From Psychroserpens burtonensis DSM 12212 (GTDB taxonomy: Bacteria; Bacteroidota; Bacteroidia; Flavobacteriales; Flavobacteriaceae): 64,000 nt of DNA. Location of the stretch: NCBI RefSeq assembly GCF_000425305.1, contig NZ_AUDE01000017.1, positions 62,001 through 126,000 on the forward strand, written 5' to 3'. The position numbers and the translations under genes were made by a program. Below, one piece after another: positions 63,293 through 64,000 of this stretch (within the stretch, counting starts at the first letter, position 1; each line of letters opens with the position of its first letter). The notes beneath the pieces were generated by a model. The model made no database searches and had not been told where the DNA came from. It saw only the letters and a list, made by a program, of their open reading frames with translations.

Positions 63293-64000
63293 TTAACTTG
63301 TATTAATTTGCCATGGGTTCTCTTTATAATATGAGGTAAAATACCCGGAAACCATTTTAGGCCTTGCATCAATAGTTCAGAAATTTTAGGTTGATTAAAT
63401 AAATTAGCCACTAGATGACCTGTCTTTAAACGTAATTTAAAAGCTGTATTCCATTCTCTAAGGTACTGTTTTTCTAAAGCTTCTCTAGTAGATAGTTCCG
63501 AATTAAAAAATTTGATAATTAATACCGATGCTATTTGTGCACTTCTAATTGCCATACTCATCCCGTTACCACATAAAGGATGAATCAATGCAGCAGTATC
63601 ACCACACATAAGGATGTGATTTTCAACTGGTTTTTTATCTTCAAATGAAATTTGACTAATCGTTAATGGTTGTTCAAAAACAGGAACAGTATTATCAAAA
63701 ATAGTTTTCAAATGACTGTTTCGAGATACTACTTTCTCTTGAAACTCTCCAATATCCTTGAATTTCTTAAACGATTCAAAACTCGTTATATAACATAAAT
63801 TGATACTGTCATCCTCTACTTTAGAAACACCACAGTATCCACCTTCAAAATTATGAAGTGCCACTACGTCTTCTGGAAAATCACCTTTTACATGCGTTTT
63901 TACTGCTAAATATGGCGACTTCGTTTTTATGAATTTCCGATCCAATTTCACATCTAAATTAGCACGTTTACCATAAGCTCCAATAACTATTGCCGCTTTA
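63289..64000 (-). CDS. FAD-dependent oxidoreductase (partial, 5' end beyond the window)
   Basis: The frame runs open to the window edge: codons above 63951 read AAIVIGAYGKRANLDV, so the GTG at 63951 is not the true start. The 237 visible residues are the middle and C-terminal part of a FAD-monooxygenase/geranylgeranyl-reductase-like fold. MCGDTAALIHPLCGNGMSMA is the second FAD motif (GD...P). The N-terminal dinucleotide fold is outside the window. It is expected to oxidise or hydroxylate the polyketide product, and it overlaps the methyltransferase gene. Confidence 0.85.
   Translation of the reverse strand, partial: KAAIVIGAYGKRANLDVKLDRKFIKTKSPYLAVKTHVKGDFPEDVVALHNFEGGYCGVSKVEDDSINLCYITSFESFKKFKDIGEFQEKVVSRNSHLKTIFDNTVPVFEQPLTISQISFEDKKPVENHILMCGDTAALIHPLCGNGMSMAIRSAQIASVLIIKFFNSELSTREALEKQYLREWNTAFKLRLKTGHLVANLFNQPKISELLMQGLKWFPGILPHIIKRTHGKLIQVK

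Noticed and set aside
1-64000. tRNA, rRNA, tmRNA or known riboswitch
   Set aside because: Scanning the gaps by eye showed no cloverleaf, rRNA block or known riboswitch core; a covariance search would be decisive.

Overview
The window comes from a marine-type member of the Flavobacteriaceae (Bacteroidota). The DNA is AT-rich. Several genes carry the Bacteroidota -7 promoter box TAnnTTTG, and recognisable Shine-Dalgarno sequences are rare. Lineage-typical families are present: GLPGLI protein, T9SS type A sorting tails, a gliding-motility (CHU_C) C-terminal domain, an IPExxxVDY protein and a Bacteroidota AddAB pair. The genus cannot be fixed from the sequence. No tRNA, rRNA, CRISPR array, integrase or insertion sequence was seen.

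Layout. 1-2430: Cys-rich protein tail, CYTH protein, YjdF-like membrane protein, dinB. 2441-7350: glyoxylate shunt (aceB, aceA) divergent from a RamB/ScfR-type regulator, with a phased operator array between them. 7443-11750 (minus): lineage-typical block acpP-fabF-rnc-IPExxxVDY-pyk. 12019-16311: purN, viroplasmin/RNase H protein, PfkB kinase and a long PurF-type amidotransferase. 16312-16913: 602 bases without a gene that hold two copies of a roughly 72-nt element built like a stand-alone small RNA. 16914-27267: sodA, then addA and addB separated by kbl and an ompA-family gene, then a hydrolase. 27301-34048: stress protein, acetyltransferase, MATE pump, two tiny membrane proteins, a 2OG oxygenase, queD-like, lpxH, a small regulator, a small exported protein and a GLPGLI protein. 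34060-45742: TonB-receptor-like protein, MFS, recJ, OsmC, AhpD-like, rsmI, a broken DUF11/CHU_C gene, tdk, alr, mscL. 45953-48160: asd, a GT32 glycosyltransferase and a truncated second copy of the asd 3' end. 48161-57276: secreted di-heme lipoprotein, two paralogous FG-GAP/ASPIC T9SS proteins, prolyl oligopeptidase, ABC ATPase.

57309-64000 (minus, running off the window edge) is a lipid/polyketide biosynthetic cluster: FAD oxidoreductase, methyltransferase, type III polyketide synthase, a FabL-type enoyl reductase, a FabZ-type dehydratase, a divergent ketosynthase, a dedicated acyl carrier protein and a phosphopantetheinyl transferase. A GIY-YIG gene sits inside it. The gene set suggests that a dedicated fatty-acid-like chain is made on its own carrier, extended by the type III synthase, then methylated and oxidised to a phenolic or quinone lipid. 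This is inference.

The strongest candidates for something undescribed are the duplicated small-RNA element (16413-16819), the type III PKS/fatty-acid cluster, and the asd 3'-end duplication that brackets a glycosyltransferase.
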